From assembly GCA_934339365.1 (NCBI GenBank), contig CAKRHW010000002.1, forward strand, positions 372,001 through 436,000: 64,000 nt of DNA. Direction: 5' to 3'. The DNA is from an uncultured Lachnospiraceae bacterium (GTDB taxonomy: Bacteria; Bacillota; Clostridia; Lachnospirales; Lachnospiraceae). Made by a program: the position numbers and the translations under genes. The notes beneath the pieces were generated by a model. The model made no database searches. It worked only from the letters and a program-made list of their open reading frames with translations, and was not told the origin of the DNA. Below, in pieces: positions 24,502 to 33,445 of the stretch. The stretch's first letter is position 1. Every line of letters starts with the position of its first letter.

Positions 24502-26490
24502 CTATCCCTTATGATATAACTGCAAAATTAATTGAATATTATGATTCAATGCGTTTAATGTATTTCGATTCTCCATTTCTTTCAGACTATTCGTTCTCTT
24601 CGAAATAAAAGAATCTAATTTATCCATATATTCATCTGCAGTAATGGTTCCTTCTGCTACATAAGTCAGTCCTTTTTCCCAGCTGGCTGTCAATTCCGGA
24701 TTCAATAATGATTTAATCGATGCATTTACTACCTCATAAACAAGTTCTCCTAGAATTGCCGGTGAAATGACTTGTGTTTTTTTATTTAATTTAATGTATT
24801 TGATATGAATTAATTTTTTTAGAATCTCCGCCCTGGTTGCACTTGTTCCAATTCCGCTTCCTTTTATCTGTGCACGCAGCTCTTCATCTTCTATCAACCG
24901 CCCTGCATTCTCCATAGCCAGGATGATAGACCCTGAATTATATCTTTTTGGGGGTGCAGTTTCCCCCTCTTTTATTGCAAGCTGATTCAATTTTAGTTTA
25001 TCATTTTTTTTCAGATTATTCAATACATCAAAAGGAATTGTACGTCCTTCGGTTCCACCATCTTCCTTCTCTTTTCCTTTCCCTGTCACTTTTAAATATC
25101 CTTCTTCTGCTAATACTTTTGTATTACTAAAAAACTGTTCTTTTTCCTTTTCAAATACAAATCCTATTTTTTTATATATTGCCGGTGGATAAAAAATAGC
25201 CAAAAATCTGCGTACAATAGTTGCATAAACTTTTCTTGCAATATCAGAAAGATTCTTTAATCCCTGTACTCCCTGTCCGGTCGGTATAATTGCATAATGA
25301 TCTGTAATCTGTTTATCATTACAATACTTGGTCTTTGCAATATTTTTATAACTTCCTGACTGTAAAATTTCCTGTACAAAAGGATCTACAGCCTGTATCG
25401 CCGATAAACCCTTTATATTTTTTATAATTTCTTTGCTTACCGCTGTAGAAAGTACTCTTGCATCTGTTCTTGGATATGTTACCATTTTCTTTTCATACAA
25501 TTCCTGTGTAATCGCAAGTGTTTCTGATGGATTAATTTTAAATAATTTTGAACACTCATTCTGTAATTCAGCAAGATTAAATAATAATGGAGGTTGTTTT
25601 TTCTCTGTCTTATTGGTTTTATTCTTTACAACTACTTCCATATCTCCGGTCTGCTTTAGCCATTCAATAAATTTTTCTGCTTCTTTTTTTTCCTTAAAAC
25701 CATTTTCTTTATAGAGCAAAGGTGATTTATCATACTTTGAACCTGCTACAGCTTTCCATTCAGCATCAAGAACACCTCCCTCTGTTTGTATTTTTGCAAT
25801 CACACGATAAAAAGGTGTTTTGACAAAATTGCGAATTTCTCTTTCTCTTCTTACGATCATTCCTAATACACAGGTCATAACTCTTCCGACTGATATAACA
25901 GAATATTTTTCCTTTAGTGCTCTTGCCACTGTATTTCCATACTTTAAAGTCAGAATTCTTGAAAAATTAATTCCTATCAGATAATCCTCCTTAGCACGCA
26001 AATATGCAGCAGAAGACAAATTGTCATATTCTGAAAGATCCTTTGCTTCTGATATACCACGAAGAATTTCCTCCTCTGTCTGTGAATCAATCCAGACTCG
26101 TTTTCTTTTTTTTCCTTTTACATGAGCTTCCTGCTCTACAAGCCGATAAATATACTCTCCCTCTCGTCCTGAATCTGTACAGACATAAATCGTATCTACA
26201 TCATCCCGATTCAATATCCGGCTGACTATTCCAAACTGTTTTTTTACAGCCGGAATCACTTCATATAAAAAATGGTCTGGAATGAACGGAAGTGTAGATA
26301 CCGACCATTTTTTATATTTCATATCATAGACTTCAGGATAACTCATGGTAACCAAATGTCCCACACACCATGTTACGATTGAGTCTTCCGACTCCATAAA
26401 TCCATCTTTTCTTTTTGTATTTAATTTTAATGCTTTTGCAAATTCTGCTGCCACACTTGGTTTTTCTGCTATATAAACTGATTTACCCAT
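24502..26490 (-). CDS. topB: Type IA DNA topoisomerase (topoisomerase III)
   Basis: Relaxes and decatenates DNA through a transient 5'-phosphotyrosine. The 662-residue product begins with the Toprim domain (YIAEKPSVAAEFAKAL, CTDSGREGEYIYRLV near 109-123), followed by the type IA core with the active site YPRTDARVLS (Tyr about 341) and GIGTSATRAEILKKL. It ends soon after the core, without C-terminal zinc ribbons, as in Bacillus-type TopB. It lies 19 bases downstream of the YfbR-like gene and 55 bases before glmS. Confidence 0.95.
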   Translation of the reverse strand: MGKSVYIAEKPSVAAEFAKALKLNTKRKDGFMESEDSIVTWCVGHLVTMSYPEVYDMKYKKWSVSTLPFIPDHFLYEVIPAVKKQFGIVSRILNRDDVDTIYVCTDSGREGEYIYRLVEQEAHVKGKKRKRVWIDSQTEEEILRGISEAKDLSEYDNLSSAAYLRAKEDYLIGINFSRILTLKYGNTVARALKEKYSVISVGRVMTCVLGMIVRREREIRNFVKTPFYRVIAKIQTEGGVLDAEWKAVAGSKYDKSPLLYKENGFKEKKEAEKFIEWLKQTGDMEVVVKNKTNKTEKKQPPLLFNLAELQNECSKLFKINPSETLAITQELYEKKMVTYPRTDARVLSTAVSKEIIKNIKGLSAIQAVDPFVQEILQSGSYKNIAKTKYCNDKQITDHYAIIPTGQGVQGLKNLSDIARKVYATIVRRFLAIFYPPAIYKKIGFVFEKEKEQFFSNTKVLAEEGYLKVTGKGKEKEDGGTEGRTIPFDVLNNLKKNDKLKLNQLAIKEGETAPPKRYNSGSIILAMENAGRLIEDEELRAQIKGSGIGTSATRAEILKKLIHIKYIKLNKKTQVISPAILGELVYEVVNASIKSLLNPELTASWEKGLTYVAEGTITADEYMDKLDSFISKRTNSLKEMENRNTLNALNHNIQLILQLYHKG

Positions 26491-26509
26491 GAAACCTCAT
26501 TTCTTTCTC

Positions 26510-27100
26510 TTATTTTTCTTTTATCGACTGTTCATCTACCGTCAATGTATATGCAGGTAAAAAATGTTCCATAAAATAATCTGCTTCCTCTATCTGCATC
26601 TTTTTTAATTCTGTTTTTATTGTTTCTGCTGCCTTCGAAAAATCCTGATTTCCCATCTTTTTTTCTTCTATACATTTAATGTATGCCGACAATTTGTCTG
26701 CTGCTTTCACATATTTGTATAACTCCTGATCAACATCTTCCGTCTTTATGTAACCAGCATATAATTTTTGCATTTCTTCCGGTAAACCTTTTAACATCTG
26801 ATCCGCTGCCTTATTTTCAACATCTTTATAAGCCTCACGAATCTGCGGTGCAAAATATTTTACCGGTGTTGGCATATCTCCCGTTATAATCTCTGTAGCA
26901 TCATGATACATTCCAATCACAGCCAGATAATTGGCATCTAACTTTTTTCCATAGAACGTATTTCCGATTACTGCTAATGCATGTGCTATCATTGCCACTT
27001 CTAAACTATGCTCTGCAATATTTTCAGTAATCGTATTTCTCATAAGTCCCCAGCGATTAATATATTTCATTCTCGATAACCGGGCAAAAAACTGATACAT
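26510..27100 (-). CDS. HD-domain 5'-nucleotidase, YfbR-like
   Basis: A 196-residue HD-superfamily phosphohydrolase similar to E. coli YfbR (5'-deoxynucleotidase). Visible motifs are NRWGLMRNTITENIAEHSLEVA (split across about 16-37; His of the first HD element), IGMYHDATEIITGDMPTPVKY (His-Asp pair, about 63-83) and VKAADKLSAYIKC (third Asp). AGGAGGGTAC precedes the ATG at 27100. A longer frame to 27154 would run through the thrC terminator hairpin and is rejected. It heads a row with topB and glmS. Confidence 0.88.
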   Translation of the reverse strand: MYQFFARLSRMKYINRWGLMRNTITENIAEHSLEVAMIAHALAVIGNTFYGKKLDANYLAVIGMYHDATEIITGDMPTPVKYFAPQIREAYKDVENKAADQMLKGLPEEMQKLYAGYIKTEDVDQELYKYVKAADKLSAYIKCIEEKKMGNQDFSKAAETIKTELKKMQIEEADYFMEHFLPAYTLTVDEQSIKEK

Positions 27101-27130
27101 GTACCCTCCTTTTTCTCTGCATTCTTTTAA

Positions 27131-27160
27131 AAATAGGACAGGCGAATTTTCCACCTGTCC
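27131..27160 (-). terminator. Terminator after thrC
   Basis: On the minus strand GGACAGG (27160-27154) pairs with CCTGTCC (27142-27136), followed by TATTTTT. It lies 45 bases after the thrC stop and upstream of the YfbR-like start. Confidence 0.75.
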
Positions 27161-27204
27161 AATTTCTAAATGAATCCTATTGAATTTATTTTACCATATT
27201 GGAA

Positions 27205-28692
27205 TTAAATTCCAAGAAATTTCTTTACAATTCCCTTCATGCCATCAACTTCTACTACGGTATCATGAAGTACTGGTGCTGTACGAATTTCTTCAATTGC
27301 ATTTGGAACCTTAACATTTGCAATCTTTGATAATTCATCCACTAACTCAAAATCACTCATTGAATCATATTTTGGATCAATTGCATTCATAACACTTCTT
27401 GTGAACTTGAATGGACTTGCTGTTGAAGCAATTACAGTTGTTGTCTGATCCTTTGTGTCTTCTTTATACTTATTATAAACTCCTGCTGCTACTGCTGTAT
27501 GTGTATCAATGACATACCCTGTAGACTCATAAATCTCACGAATGGTATCTGCAGTCTCTTTTTCCGTTGAATAATTTCCATAAAAATCAGATAACTGCTT
27601 CTTCATATCCTCTGTAATCTCATATTTACCATCTTCTTTTAATTCCTGCATAAACTTTGCATTTTTCTCTGCAGATGCACCGGCAATCTTATAAATCAGT
27701 CTCTCAAGGTTACTTGAAATTAAAATATCCATAGATGGAGAAGTTGTAAGTATAAATTCTCTATTTTTATCATAACATCCTGTTGTAAAGAAGTCATATA
27801 ATACTTTGTTATCATTCGATGCACAGATTAACTTATTAATTGGAAGTCCCATATTCTTTGCGTAGTATGCTGCAAGAATATTACCGAAATTACCGGTTGG
27901 AACAACAACATTCATCTTCTCACCTTCTGATAATTTTCCTTCGCCAAGCAATCTTGAATATGCATATACATAATATACAATCTGTGGTACCAGACGACCA
28001 ATATTAATTGAATTTGCTGATGAAAACTGGAATCCTGCCTGATCTAATTCCTTTTCTAATTCTTTGTCATTAAACAAAGCCTTTACAGAACTCTGTGCCT
28101 GATCAAAATTACCCTTAATTCCAACGACATATGTATTCTTACCCTTTTGTGTAACCATCTGTTTCTCCTGGATTGGACTTACTCCACCCTTTGGATAAAA
28201 TACAATAATTCTTGTACCTGGAACATCTGCAAAACCAGCCATAGCTGCTTTTCCTGTATCACCTGAAGTTGCTGTTAAAATAACAATCTCATTCTTTACT
28301 TCATTCTTCTTTGCAGCTGTCGTTAATAAATGTGGTAAAATTGATAATGCCATATCCTTAAATGCAATTGTTGCTCCATGAAATAACTCAAGGAAATAAG
28401 CTCCATCTGCCTCAACTAATGGTGCAATCTCTTCAGTATCAAACTTTGCATCATATGCTTTGTTAATACAGTTCTTTAATTCCTCTTCTGTAAAATCTGT
28501 CAGGAACTCTTTCATAACTTCATATGCAACTTCCTTATATGACATCTTAGAAAGCTTGTCTAATGATACTTCAAGCTTCGGAATTGATACTGGAACAAAT
28601 AATCCACCATCATCCGCTAATCCTTTTAAAATTGCCTGAGAAGCTTTCACTGTCTCGTCGCTTCTTGTACTCTTATACATCAAATCCATCAT
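27205..28692 (-). CDS. thrC: Threonine synthase
   Basis: A PLP enzyme converting O-phosphohomoserine to threonine. The 495-residue product is of the longer (yeast/E. coli-like) ThrC type: MYKSTRSDETVKASQAILKG at the start, the PLP lysine in FHGATIAFKDMALS (about 104-117), TATSGDTGKAAMAGF (about 140-154), SANSINIGRLVPQIVYYV and VPTGNFGNILAAYYAKNMGLP. Two adjacent ATGs (28692, 28689) follow AAGGAT. It has its own promoter and terminator, so it is monocistronic. Confidence 0.97.
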   Translation of the reverse strand: MMDLMYKSTRSDETVKASQAILKGLADDGGLFVPVSIPKLEVSLDKLSKMSYKEVAYEVMKEFLTDFTEEELKNCINKAYDAKFDTEEIAPLVEADGAYFLELFHGATIAFKDMALSILPHLLTTAAKKNEVKNEIVILTATSGDTGKAAMAGFADVPGTRIIVFYPKGGVSPIQEKQMVTQKGKNTYVVGIKGNFDQAQSSVKALFNDKELEKELDQAGFQFSSANSINIGRLVPQIVYYVYAYSRLLGEGKLSEGEKMNVVVPTGNFGNILAAYYAKNMGLPINKLICASNDNKVLYDFFTTGCYDKNREFILTTSPSMDILISSNLERLIYKIAGASAEKNAKFMQELKEDGKYEITEDMKKQLSDFYGNYSTEKETADTIREIYESTGYVIDTHTAVAAGVYNKYKEDTKDQTTTVIASTASPFKFTRSVMNAIDPKYDSMSDFELVDELSKIANVKVPNAIEEIRTAPVLHDTVVEVDGMKGIVKKFLGI

Positions 28693-28733
28693 TCATCCAT
28701 CCTTTTTGTACTTAATCTCTTAATCTAACAATC

Positions 28734-28748
28734 TTGTTCATTGAACAA
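28734..28748. promoter_or_regulatory. 15-base palindrome at the thrC transcription start, putative operator
   Basis: TTGTTCATTGAACAA is a perfect palindrome of seven-base arms around one central base. It starts about five bases downstream of the predicted thrC transcription start, a typical repressor position. No regulator gene is adjacent. Confidence 0.5.
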
Positions 28749-28759
28749 ATTCTTTTCGT

Positions 28760-28788
28760 ATTATAGCATACTTTATTTTCTTACTCAA
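28760..28788 (-). promoter_or_regulatory. Sigma-A promoter of thrC
   Basis: On the minus strand TTGAGT (28788-28783), 17 bases, a perfect TATAAT (28765-28760) with an extended -10 TG one base before it. Confidence 0.75.
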
Positions 28789-28804
28789 GAGACTTTTCTT
28801 TTTT

Positions 28805-29572
28805 CTACTGATAAAACAAATGATCTTTATATTGGAATAAAAAAGTAAGCTTTGTGCGAAAAAAAGTGTTTACTGCTTTTTTCGTACAAAAATACATCGC
28901 TCCATTTGAATAATCTACTCCATTTAATGCCTTTTTTGCTGCAATTCTCGCTGCATCCGTTACAACTACAGATTCATATGCCCCATCCCAGGTTGGCATA
29001 AACTGTCCTGCCTGAAATACAACTTGTGGAATTGTCATCTGAAATTTTTTCATTCTGTTAATTACCACATTTGCTACCAGGATCATTCCTTTTTCTCCCT
29101 GATTTCCTGCCTCTGCCATGACAATTCTTGACAGACATTCATAATCTTCTACTGTAATATCCGGATATGCACATGGATAGATTTGTTTATGTGTATTCTT
29201 TTTTTTCTGCGTCTGCTTTTCTTTCGTCTGCTTTTCTATTATTTTTCCTGTTTCCTGCTCTTTTCTTTCTTCTATTACATGCTCTGTTATATTCTCTGTT
29301 TCTTCTATATTTTTTTCTGCCTTCTTCCCTTTTCCTTCCATTTCACTTTGTGGTCCCTGAATTTCTGCCTCTTGTAAAACAGCTTGTCTTACTTTTTCTT
29401 CCTTTCCCACAACAAGCCTTCCCTGCCCCTCTGTCACACTAGAAAATGCACTCACAAAAAAAATCAAAATAAATGCAGCCCCTAATGTCCGGTATACATA
29501 GACATTCCAGACAATCTCTTTAAAAAAAGAGATGATTCCCCTCTTTTCTTCCTCTTCATACCATTGGTTCAT
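28805..29572 (-). CDS. SleB-like cell wall hydrolase
   Basis: A 255-residue membrane-anchored protein. It has one N-terminal helix (about 26-46), a highly charged Glu/Lys/Gln/Thr spacer (about 75-130) and a C-terminal cell wall hydrolase domain (Hydrolase_2 / SleB family, about 140-255). CLSRIVMAEAGNQGEKGMILVANVVINRM (split across about 145-173) carries the catalytic Glu of this lytic family, and GAMYFCTKKAV follows. Family roles are cortex lysis at germination or vegetative wall turnover; context does not decide. GGAGG precedes the ATG. Confidence 0.85.
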   Translation of the reverse strand: MNQWYEEEEKRGIISFFKEIVWNVYVYRTLGAAFILIFFVSAFSSVTEGQGRLVVGKEEKVRQAVLQEAEIQGPQSEMEGKGKKAEKNIEETENITEHVIEERKEQETGKIIEKQTKEKQTQKKKNTHKQIYPCAYPDITVEDYECLSRIVMAEAGNQGEKGMILVANVVINRMKKFQMTIPQVVFQAGQFMPTWDGAYESVVVTDAARIAAKKALNGVDYSNGAMYFCTKKAVNTFFRTKLTFLFQYKDHLFYQ

Positions 29573-29635
29573 ACATTACCTCCATCTTTCGGATGATTTC
29601 TTTCTATCCTAAAAAAGTTCACAGTAATAGTATAT

Positions 29636-29682
29636 GAAAAAAACGATACATTTATTCCTAGAATCTAGGAATCATGTATCGT
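29636..29682 (-). terminator. Terminator after leuD
   Basis: A long hairpin: outer nine base pairs (ACGATACAT 29643-29651 with 29674-29682) and an inner perfect TTCCTAGA/TCTAGGAA stem. A run of seven U residues follows on the minus strand. Confidence 0.88.
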
Positions 29683-29699
29683 CTCTTTTTTGTATTTTA

Positions 29700-30188
29700 T
29701 TAATTCTGATTATTAATATACGAAATCAAACCACCTGAGGTAATAATTTTTTGCATAAATGGTGGAAATGCCTGACCCTGATAACTCGTTCCCTTTGTTT
29801 TATCATAAATCATTCCACTGTCAAAATCTACCTCAACTTCATCTCCTGCTTCAATCTCTTCGCTTGCTTCTTTGCACTCAATAATTGGCAATCCAATATT
29901 AATTGCATTTCTATAGAAAATTCTTGCAAATGTCTCTGCAATGACACAACTTACTCCATTTTCCTTAATAACAGCCGGTGCATGCTCTCTTGAAGATCCA
30001 CATCCAAAATTCTTTCTTGCTACAATCAGATCTCCTTTTTGTACTTTGCTGCTAAATTCCGCATCAATATCTTCCATTGCATGAACTGCAAGTTCTTTCA
30101 TATCCGGAACATTCAAATATCTTGCAGGAATAATTACATCGGTATCTACATTATCTCCATATTTAAATACTTTTCCGTTTGCTCTCAT
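29700..30188 (-). CDS. leuD: 3-isopropylmalate dehydratase small subunit
   Basis: LeuD forms the swivelling domain of isopropylmalate isomerase, the second step of leucine synthesis. The 162-residue product has YGDNVDTDVIIPARYLN (about 10-26), the signature NFGCGSSREHAP (about 60-71) and FARIFYRNAINIGLPI. This compact length is the anaerobe/archaeal-type LeuD. It lies 13 bases downstream of leuC. leuA and leuB are not in the window. Confidence 0.96.
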   Translation of the reverse strand: MRANGKVFKYGDNVDTDVIIPARYLNVPDMKELAVHAMEDIDAEFSSKVQKGDLIVARKNFGCGSSREHAPAVIKENGVSCVIAETFARIFYRNAINIGLPIIECKEASEEIEAGDEVEVDFDSGMIYDKTKGTSYQGQAFPPFMQKIITSGGLISYINNQN

Positions 30189-30201
30189 TATCTTTTCCTC
30201 C

Positions 30202-31467
30202 TTACAGTCCTAAATCTGATGGCTGTGAAATTTTACCTGTTACTGCACTTGCTGCTGCTACTGCAGGACTTGCAAGATAAACTTCTGATTCTACATGTCC
30301 CATACGACCTACAAAATTTCTGTTTGTTGTTGCAACAGCTCTTTCACCTTCTGCTAAAATACCCATATGTCCGCCAAGGCATGGACCACATGTCGGTGTA
30401 CTAACTGCTGCTCCGGCTTTAATAAATGTCTCAACAAGTCCTTCCTGTACTGCTTGTAAATAAACTGCTTCTGTTGCAGGAATTACAATTGTACGGACAC
30501 CCTTTGCGACATGTCTTCCTTTTAATACTTTTGCAGCAATTCTTAAATCATCAATTCTTCCATTTGTACATGAACCAATGACAACCTGCTGAATTTCAAC
30601 ATCTCCTGCTTCATCTACCGTCTTTGTGTTCTCTGGTAAATGTGGAAATGCAACTGTCGGTTTTAGCTGGCTTAAATCAATCGTATAAGTCTCATCATAA
30701 ACAGCATCTTCATCTGCTTCAAATACCTTATATTCTTTTGATGCATGTTCCTTTAAATATGCAATCGTCTTTTCATCTACCGGGAAGATTCCATTCTTTC
30801 CACCGGCTTCAATTGCCATATTCGCAATTGCAAAACGATCATCCATAGATAATGCAGCTACACCTTCTCCGGTAAATTCCATTGACTTGTATAAAGCACC
30901 ATCTACACCAATCATACCGATAATATGTAAAATTAAATCTTTTCCACTTACCCATTTTGGAAGGCTTCCTTTTAACTCAAAGCGGATTGCACCTGGAACT
31001 TTAAACCATGCTTTTCCTGTTTCCATACCGGCTGCCATATCCGTACTTCCAACACCTGTTGAAAATGCACCTAAAGCACCATAAGTACAAGTGTGAGAAT
31101 CGGCTCCAATTACAACATCTCCTGCAACAACCAGTCCTTTTTCCGGTAATAATGCATGCTCAATTCCAACTTCTCCTGTTTCATAAAAATGAGTAATACC
31201 ATGTTCTTTTGCAAACTCTCTCGTTACCTTACATAACTGAGCTGATTTAATATCCTTACAAGGTGTAAAATGATCACATACAAGTGCAATTTTATCCTTA
31301 TTGAATACTTCTTGTTTCTTAAATTTTTTAAATTCTGCAATTGCAACCGGACTTGTTACATCATTTCCTAATACTAAATCCAGATTAGCTTCAATCAAAT
31401 CTCCTGCTTTCACTTCTGGCAGTCCTGCTGCCTGTGCAAGAATCTTTTGCGTCATTGTCATTCCCAT
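30202..31467 (-). CDS. leuC: 3-isopropylmalate dehydratase large subunit
   Basis: The [4Fe-4S] subunit of isopropylmalate isomerase. The 421-residue product has MTQKILAQAAG at the N-terminus, CDHFTPCKDIKSAQLC, GADSHTCTYGALGAFSTGVGSTD (split across about 102-124), the cluster cysteine in VIGSCTNGR and the CGPCLGGHMG pair near residue 360. The ATG at 31467 follows GGAGG by eight bases; a longer frame to 31509 lacks support. It is divergent from a LysR-type gene. Confidence 0.97.
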   Translation of the reverse strand: MGMTMTQKILAQAAGLPEVKAGDLIEANLDLVLGNDVTSPVAIAEFKKFKKQEVFNKDKIALVCDHFTPCKDIKSAQLCKVTREFAKEHGITHFYETGEVGIEHALLPEKGLVVAGDVVIGADSHTCTYGALGAFSTGVGSTDMAAGMETGKAWFKVPGAIRFELKGSLPKWVSGKDLILHIIGMIGVDGALYKSMEFTGEGVAALSMDDRFAIANMAIEAGGKNGIFPVDEKTIAYLKEHASKEYKVFEADEDAVYDETYTIDLSQLKPTVAFPHLPENTKTVDEAGDVEIQQVVIGSCTNGRIDDLRIAAKVLKGRHVAKGVRTIVIPATEAVYLQAVQEGLVETFIKAGAAVSTPTCGPCLGGHMGILAEGERAVATTNRNFVGRMGHVESEVYLASPAVAAASAVTGKISQPSDLGL

Positions 31468-31495
31468 GACCTGTACCTCCATTCCAACTTTATGA

Positions 31496-31524
31496 TTGCA
31501 TTCTAGCATAGCAAATGATATAAT
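31496..31524 (+). promoter_or_regulatory. Putative promoter of the LysR-type regulator
   Basis: TTGCAT (31496-31501), 17 bases, perfect TATAAT (31519-31524). It lies face to face with the leuCD promoter; each -10 overlaps the other's -35. Confidence 0.6.
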
Positions 31525-31528
31525 GCAA
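31500..31528 (-). promoter_or_regulatory. Putative leuCD promoter
   Basis: On the minus strand TTGCAT (31528-31523), 17 bases, TAGAAT (31505-31500) with an extended -10 TG. The predicted start is near 31493. Confidence 0.6.
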
Positions 31529-31550
31529 ATACATAATAATAATATTTATC

Positions 31551-31565
31551 ATAACTGTTTGTTAT
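31551..31565. promoter_or_regulatory. Candidate LysR-type regulator binding site
   Basis: ATAACTGTTTGTTAT has dyad arms ATAAC/GTTAT and contains the LysR motif T-N11-A. Its centre (31558) is about 65 bases upstream of the predicted leuC start, the usual position of a LysR recognition site. It also lies in the leader of the regulator gene, fitting autoregulation. Confidence 0.55.
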
Positions 31566-31578
31566 AGAAGGAAAAATC

Positions 31579-32499
31579 ATGTTAGAAGAGAATTTGAATC
31601 AGTATAAAATATTTTACGAAGTTGCCAAAGCCGAAAGTTTTACAGAAGCCGCCAAAACACTTTACATCAGTCAGCCGGCAATCAGTAAATCAATTAAAAC
31701 ATTAGAACACAATATGGGAACTGTTCTTTTTGTCCGTAATTCCAGAGGCTGTCGTTTAACAGAAGACGGACAGCTTTTTTTTCACCATGTCAAAGAAGCT
31801 TTTTCTATTCTTGAAAATGGCAGGCGGGAAATTTCTACACGTGCCGGACTAGGCATTGGCCATATTACCATCGGGGTCAGTACAACACTCTGTAAATATT
31901 TATTACTCCCGTATTTACAGACATTTATCAAAGAGAATCCTCACATTCAGATTAGCATCAAATGTCAGTCTAGTGCAGAAAGCTTTACACATATTAATGA
32001 TTCCTCTTTAGATCTGGCAGTTGTGGGTTGTACTGATATCCCTAAAAAATGGCCATTTTACAAATTAACAGACTTAAACTATATTTTTGTTGCCTCACAT
32101 TCCTATCTTCACACCATGCAGCAACGGGGATATTCAACAACTTATGATTTGTTAAAAAATGGAAATCTTATGTTGTTAGATAAAAATAATAATTCTAGAA
32201 TATTTATAGATGAATATTTTAACTCGCATTCCATTCCAATCAACAATGTACTTGATGTCACCAATTTAGATTTAATTCTTGACTTTTGCAAAATTGGAAT
32301 GGGTATCGGTTGTGTAATCAAAGAATTTATCACACAAGAATTACTCGAACAAACCTTACTTGAACTTCCAATTTCAGAACCGATTATTCCTAGAATTGCC
32401 GGTTTTATTCATTCTCCCGCACTTCCCGCTAATCATTTAGTCCACAAATTTTTACAAACCGTTTTTTCATCTTCTCCCTCATCTGATACACTGAACTAA
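31579..32499 (+). CDS. LysR family transcriptional regulator, probable leuCD regulator
   Basis: A 306-residue LysR-type regulator. The N-terminal winged helix-turn-helix is clear (ESFTEAAKTLYISQPAISKSIKTLE, about residues 17-41), followed by a periplasmic-binding-protein-like effector domain (about 90-295; GHITIGVSTTLCKYLLLPYL at its start). It is divergent from leuCD, and a T-N11-A dyad lies between them, so control of isopropylmalate dehydratase is inferred. The ligand is unknown. It is followed after 16 bases by a radical SAM gene on the same strand. Confidence 0.9.
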   Translation: MLEENLNQYKIFYEVAKAESFTEAAKTLYISQPAISKSIKTLEHNMGTVLFVRNSRGCRLTEDGQLFFHHVKEAFSILENGRREISTRAGLGIGHITIGVSTTLCKYLLLPYLQTFIKENPHIQISIKCQSSAESFTHINDSSLDLAVVGCTDIPKKWPFYKLTDLNYIFVASHSYLHTMQQRGYSTTYDLLKNGNLMLLDKNNNSRIFIDEYFNSHSIPINNVLDVTNLDLILDFCKIGMGIGCVIKEFITQELLEQTLLELPISEPIIPRIAGFIHSPALPANHLVHKFLQTVFSSSPSSDTLN

Positions 32500-32515
32500 A
32501 GAAAGGAGCTTACTG

Positions 32516-33418
32516 ATGCACTATACTTCTTTAAACGAATATTTAAAATCTGTTTACGGACATAAACTTTATAAAATCTCTTTAAATGCAAATTTAACCT
32601 GCCCCAATCGTGACGGACACCTAAGTTTTTCCGGTTGCACATTTTGCTCGGAAGGTGGCTCCGGAGATTTTGCCGAATCAGCCAGCCATACGATTTCCAT
32701 GCAGATAGAAGAAGGAAAAAGAAAAATAAAAAATAAAATGCCGAAAAATTTATCATCTTCTCCCTCTTATATTGCGTATTTTCAAGCCTTTACGAATACC
32801 TACGGACCAATTGATTATCTCAGGAAAATATTTTATGAAGCAATCGAACAAAAAGAAATTGCCATTCTCTCTATTGCAACAAGACCAGACTGTTTAGGTC
32901 CTGATATTTTAGATCTTCTCTCTGAATTAAATCAAATAAAACCTGTCTGGATTGAACTAGGTCTTCAGACCATTCATCCTGAAACTGCCAGACGAATAAA
33001 TCGTGGATATCCTCTTTCCGTCTATGACCAGGCAGTAACTTCCTTACGTGAGCGAAATATAAAAGTCATTACTCATTTAATTATTGGCTTGCCTGGCGAA
33101 ACAGAATCCATGATTTACCAAAGTGTTGCGCATGTTGTAAATATGAACACCTGGGGAATAAAATTACAGTTATTACATGTGTTAAAAGGAACTAGACTTG
33201 CAAAACAATACGAAACAAATCCATTCCATATCTTGTCATTAGAAGAATATACTCATATCATTGTTGAATGTTTAAAAAGAATTCCGGAATCTGTCGTAAT
33301 CCATCGCATAACAGGAGATGGTCCAAAATCTATTTTAATGGAACCGAAATGGAGTGCCAATAAAAAGCTTGTATTAAATACACTTCAAAAAGCAATTAAG
33401 CTGTCAGAGCGAAATTAA
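32516..33418 (+). CDS. TIGR01212-type radical SAM protein (YhcC/YtqA-like)
   Basis: A 300-residue radical SAM protein. The cluster cysteines sit in a family-specific spacing: CPNRDG then SGCTFCSEGGSGDF (about residues 26-48), where the last two are C-x-x-C. Further matches are YFQAFTNTYGP, ATRPDC, IELGLQTIHPETARRINRGY (about 146-165) and HLIIGLPGETE. Family members are conserved across bacteria, but the reaction is not established. AAAGGAG precedes the ATG. It is probably co-transcribed with the LysR gene. Confidence 0.88.
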   Translation: MHYTSLNEYLKSVYGHKLYKISLNANLTCPNRDGHLSFSGCTFCSEGGSGDFAESASHTISMQIEEGKRKIKNKMPKNLSSSPSYIAYFQAFTNTYGPIDYLRKIFYEAIEQKEIAILSIATRPDCLGPDILDLLSELNQIKPVWIELGLQTIHPETARRINRGYPLSVYDQAVTSLRERNIKVITHLIIGLPGETESMIYQSVAHVVNMNTWGIKLQLLHVLKGTRLAKQYETNPFHILSLEEYTHIIVECLKRIPESVVIHRITGDGPKSILMEPKWSANKKLVLNTLQKAIKLSERN

Positions 33419-33445
33419 TTTCATTCTGACAGCTTATCTTTTTTC
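33398..33445 (+). terminator. Bidirectional terminator, radical SAM gene / MocR gene
   Basis: An 11-base perfect stem (AAGCTGTCAGA at 33398-33408 with 33425-33435) with an inner GAAAT/ATTTC stem, then a T-run on the plus strand. It spans both stop codons of the convergent genes. Confidence 0.85.

Noticed and set aside
27101..27154. N-terminal extension of the YfbR-like protein to 27154
   Set aside because: It would be translated through the thrC terminator hairpin, lacks a ribosome-binding site and does not match the family start; the ATG at 27100 has AGGAGG.
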